A stretch of 13,799 nucleotides of DNA, from NCBI GenBank assembly GCA_005880175.1, contig VBJR01000208.1, forward strand, positions 11,226 through 25,024. The letters are read 5' to 3'. This document shows, piece by piece, positions 12,731 through 13,799 of this stretch. This DNA comes from Chloroflexota bacterium. GTDB taxonomy: Bacteria; Chloroflexota; Dormibacteria; Dormibacterales; Dormibacteraceae. The notes beneath the pieces were generated by a model, which worked only from the letters and a program-made list of their open reading frames with translations, did no database searches and was not told the origin of the DNA. Numbering within the stretch: the first letter of the stretch is position 1; every line of letters begins with the position of its first letter. A program made the position numbers and the translations under genes.

Positions 12731-13799
12731 TCAGCAGGCCTCCTGGTGGCCCCCCGTCAGGCGCTCGTACTCGGCCTCCAGCTGCACCGTCCGGCCGTGG
12801 GCCGGGCCCAGCGCCCGGCGGCTGATGTCCAGGGCCTGGCGGAGCAGGCCCGTCGCCTCCGCCATGTCGCGCCGCGCCTCCGCCACGCGGGCCAGCACGC
12901 TCAGGGCTCGGGCCGTGTTCGCGTGGCCGCCGCCCAGCGCCTGCCGCCAGATCGCCAGCGCCCGAGTCGCCGCGGCCTCCGCCTCGTCGAGCCGGCCCTC
13001 CCGCTCCAGCACGTGGGCCAGGCTGGCCAGGTGGTACGCGATGGTCGGGTGGTCCGGGCCCAGCGTCCGCTCGCGGATGGCCAGCGAGCGCCGGTACAGG
13101 TCCTCGGCCACGTGCAGGTCGCCGCGGTCGCGGTGGACGCCGGCCAGGTTGTGCAGGGTGACCGCCACGTCCGCATGGTCCGGCCCCATCGCCTGCTCCC
13201 ACAGCGTCAGGGCGCGCCGATAGCACGCCTCCGCCTCCTCGTACCGGTTCTGGTCCGCGAACACCACCGCCAGGTTGTTCAGCACCATCCCGACGCGGGG
13301 GTGGTCGGGCCCCAGCTCGCGCTCCCGGATCGCCAGCGCCCGGCGCAGCAGCGGCTCGGCCTCGTCCCAGCGGGCCTGCGTCCGGTACTGCATGGCCAGC
13401 AGGGTCAGCGTGTACGCCGTGTTCGGGTGGTCCGGTCCCACGGTGTCCTCGTGGACCTGCAGCGCCCGCCGGAACAGCGACTCCGCGTCCGCGAACTTGC
13501 CCTGCTGGGAGTAGACGCTGGCCAGGCCGGTCAGCGTCCCCGCCGTCTCGGCGTGGGCGCGGCCCAGGACCCGCTCCTGCACGGCCAGCGCCCGCCGGTA
13601 CAGCCCGACCGACTCCTCGTAGCGGCCCGCGTCGCTGGTCAGCCGGGCCAGGTGGGCGACGCTGGTGGCGGTCAGCGGGTGGTCCGGCCCGAACAGCGAC
13701 TCGCGGATCGCCAGGCCGCGCCGCAGCAGCGCCTCCGCCTGGTCGTACTGGACGCACTCGCGCAGGTAGCAGCCGAGCTGGTCGAGCACCCGGGCGGCC
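12731..13799 (-). CDS. Kinesin-light-chain-type TPR protein, 5' end beyond right edge
   Basis: The frame is open to the right edge (reads AAR before VLDQLGCYLRECVQYDQA), so at least 355 residues of the C-terminal part are present and the N-terminus is missing. It consists of about eight 42-residue tetratricopeptide repeats with the KLC-type signature [LV]GPDHP, then LNNLA-like and YEEAE.LYRRALAI.E segments. The DNA shows the same period: GPDHP-type codons recur every 126 bp (about 12923, 13049, 13175, 13301, 13427, 13553, 13679). The last repeat decays before GGHQEAC. Such arrays are commonly the C-terminal part of NB-ARC/STAND ATPases or CHAT-type proteins in filamentous actinobacteria and Chloroflexota, where they bind partner proteins. 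What lies N-terminal cannot be seen here. Confidence 0.9.
   Translation of the reverse strand, partial: AARVLDQLGCYLRECVQYDQAEALLRRGLAIRESLFGPDHPLTATSVAHLARLTSDAGRYEESVGLYRRALAVQERVLGRAHAETAGTLTGLASVYSQQGKFADAESLFRRALQVHEDTVGPDHPNTAYTLTLLAMQYRTQARWDEAEPLLRRALAIRERELGPDHPRVGMVLNNLAVVFADQNRYEEAEACYRRALTLWEQAMGPDHADVAVTLHNLAGVHRDRGDLHVAEDLYRRSLAIRERTLGPDHPTIAYHLASLAHVLEREGRLDEAEAAATRALAIWRQALGGGHANTARALSVLARVAEARRDMAEATGLLRQALDISRRALGPAHGRTVQLEAEYERLTGGHQEAC

Noticed and set aside
12780..13700. Regularly spaced repeats suggestive of a CRISPR array
   Set aside because: The 126-bp period is the 42-residue TPR codon repeat; units are imperfect and coding throughout.

Overview
The window is GC-rich and densely coded, with GTG starts, few good Shine-Dalgarno sites at several genes and many long shadow ORFs. 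This suggests a high-GC Gram-positive or a relative (Actinomycetota, Chloroflexota or Dormibacterota). I cannot fix the phylum from the sequence alone. Supporting hints are a lipoprotein PstS with a lipobox, a phosphoesterase with a C-terminal membrane anchor, a GT87 membrane glycosyltransferase and a kinesin-light-chain-type TPR protein.

The core (about 3.4-9.7 kb) is a complete phosphate-starvation locus. pstS runs rightward. Divergently, a leftward operon reads phoR-pstB-phoU-phoB-pstC-pstA with junctions of 0-24 bp or overlapping stop/start codons. The 112-bp divergent gap carries three TTAAC-type units at exact 11-bp spacing, a strong PHO-box candidate. PstS would bind phosphate outside, PstC/PstA form the channel, PstB drives it, and PhoU, PhoR and PhoB handle signalling. 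PhoR has no membrane segment. phoB carries a frameshift at the receiver/DNA-binding-domain linker, and PhoU lacks about 20 residues of its first repeat.

To the left (1-3.4 kb, all leftward) are a GT87-type glycosyltransferase, a secreted membrane-anchored phosphoesterase preceded by two TTAAC half-sites 22 bp apart (a second possible PHO site), and the first 42 codons of a type-B carboxylesterase. The stretch of about 410 bp between pstA and the glycosyltransferase has no convincing gene. It holds a notable set of inverted repeats that can form mutually exclusive hairpins.

To the right (9.7-13.8 kb) are a divergent stand-alone GTP cyclohydrolase II missing two of its three zinc cysteines, an unrecognised 485-aa protein with a possible helix-turn-helix, a small glycine-rich-domain-like (WH..TR.Y..FC) protein with a C-terminal cysteine cluster, a triple-hairpin convergent intergenic region, and a KLC-type TPR protein running off the right edge. 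No rRNA, tRNA, CRISPR, transposase or prophage gene was seen. The most notable result is that three conserved proteins (PhoU, PhoB, GTP cyclohydrolase II) each seem to have lost a short conserved segment.
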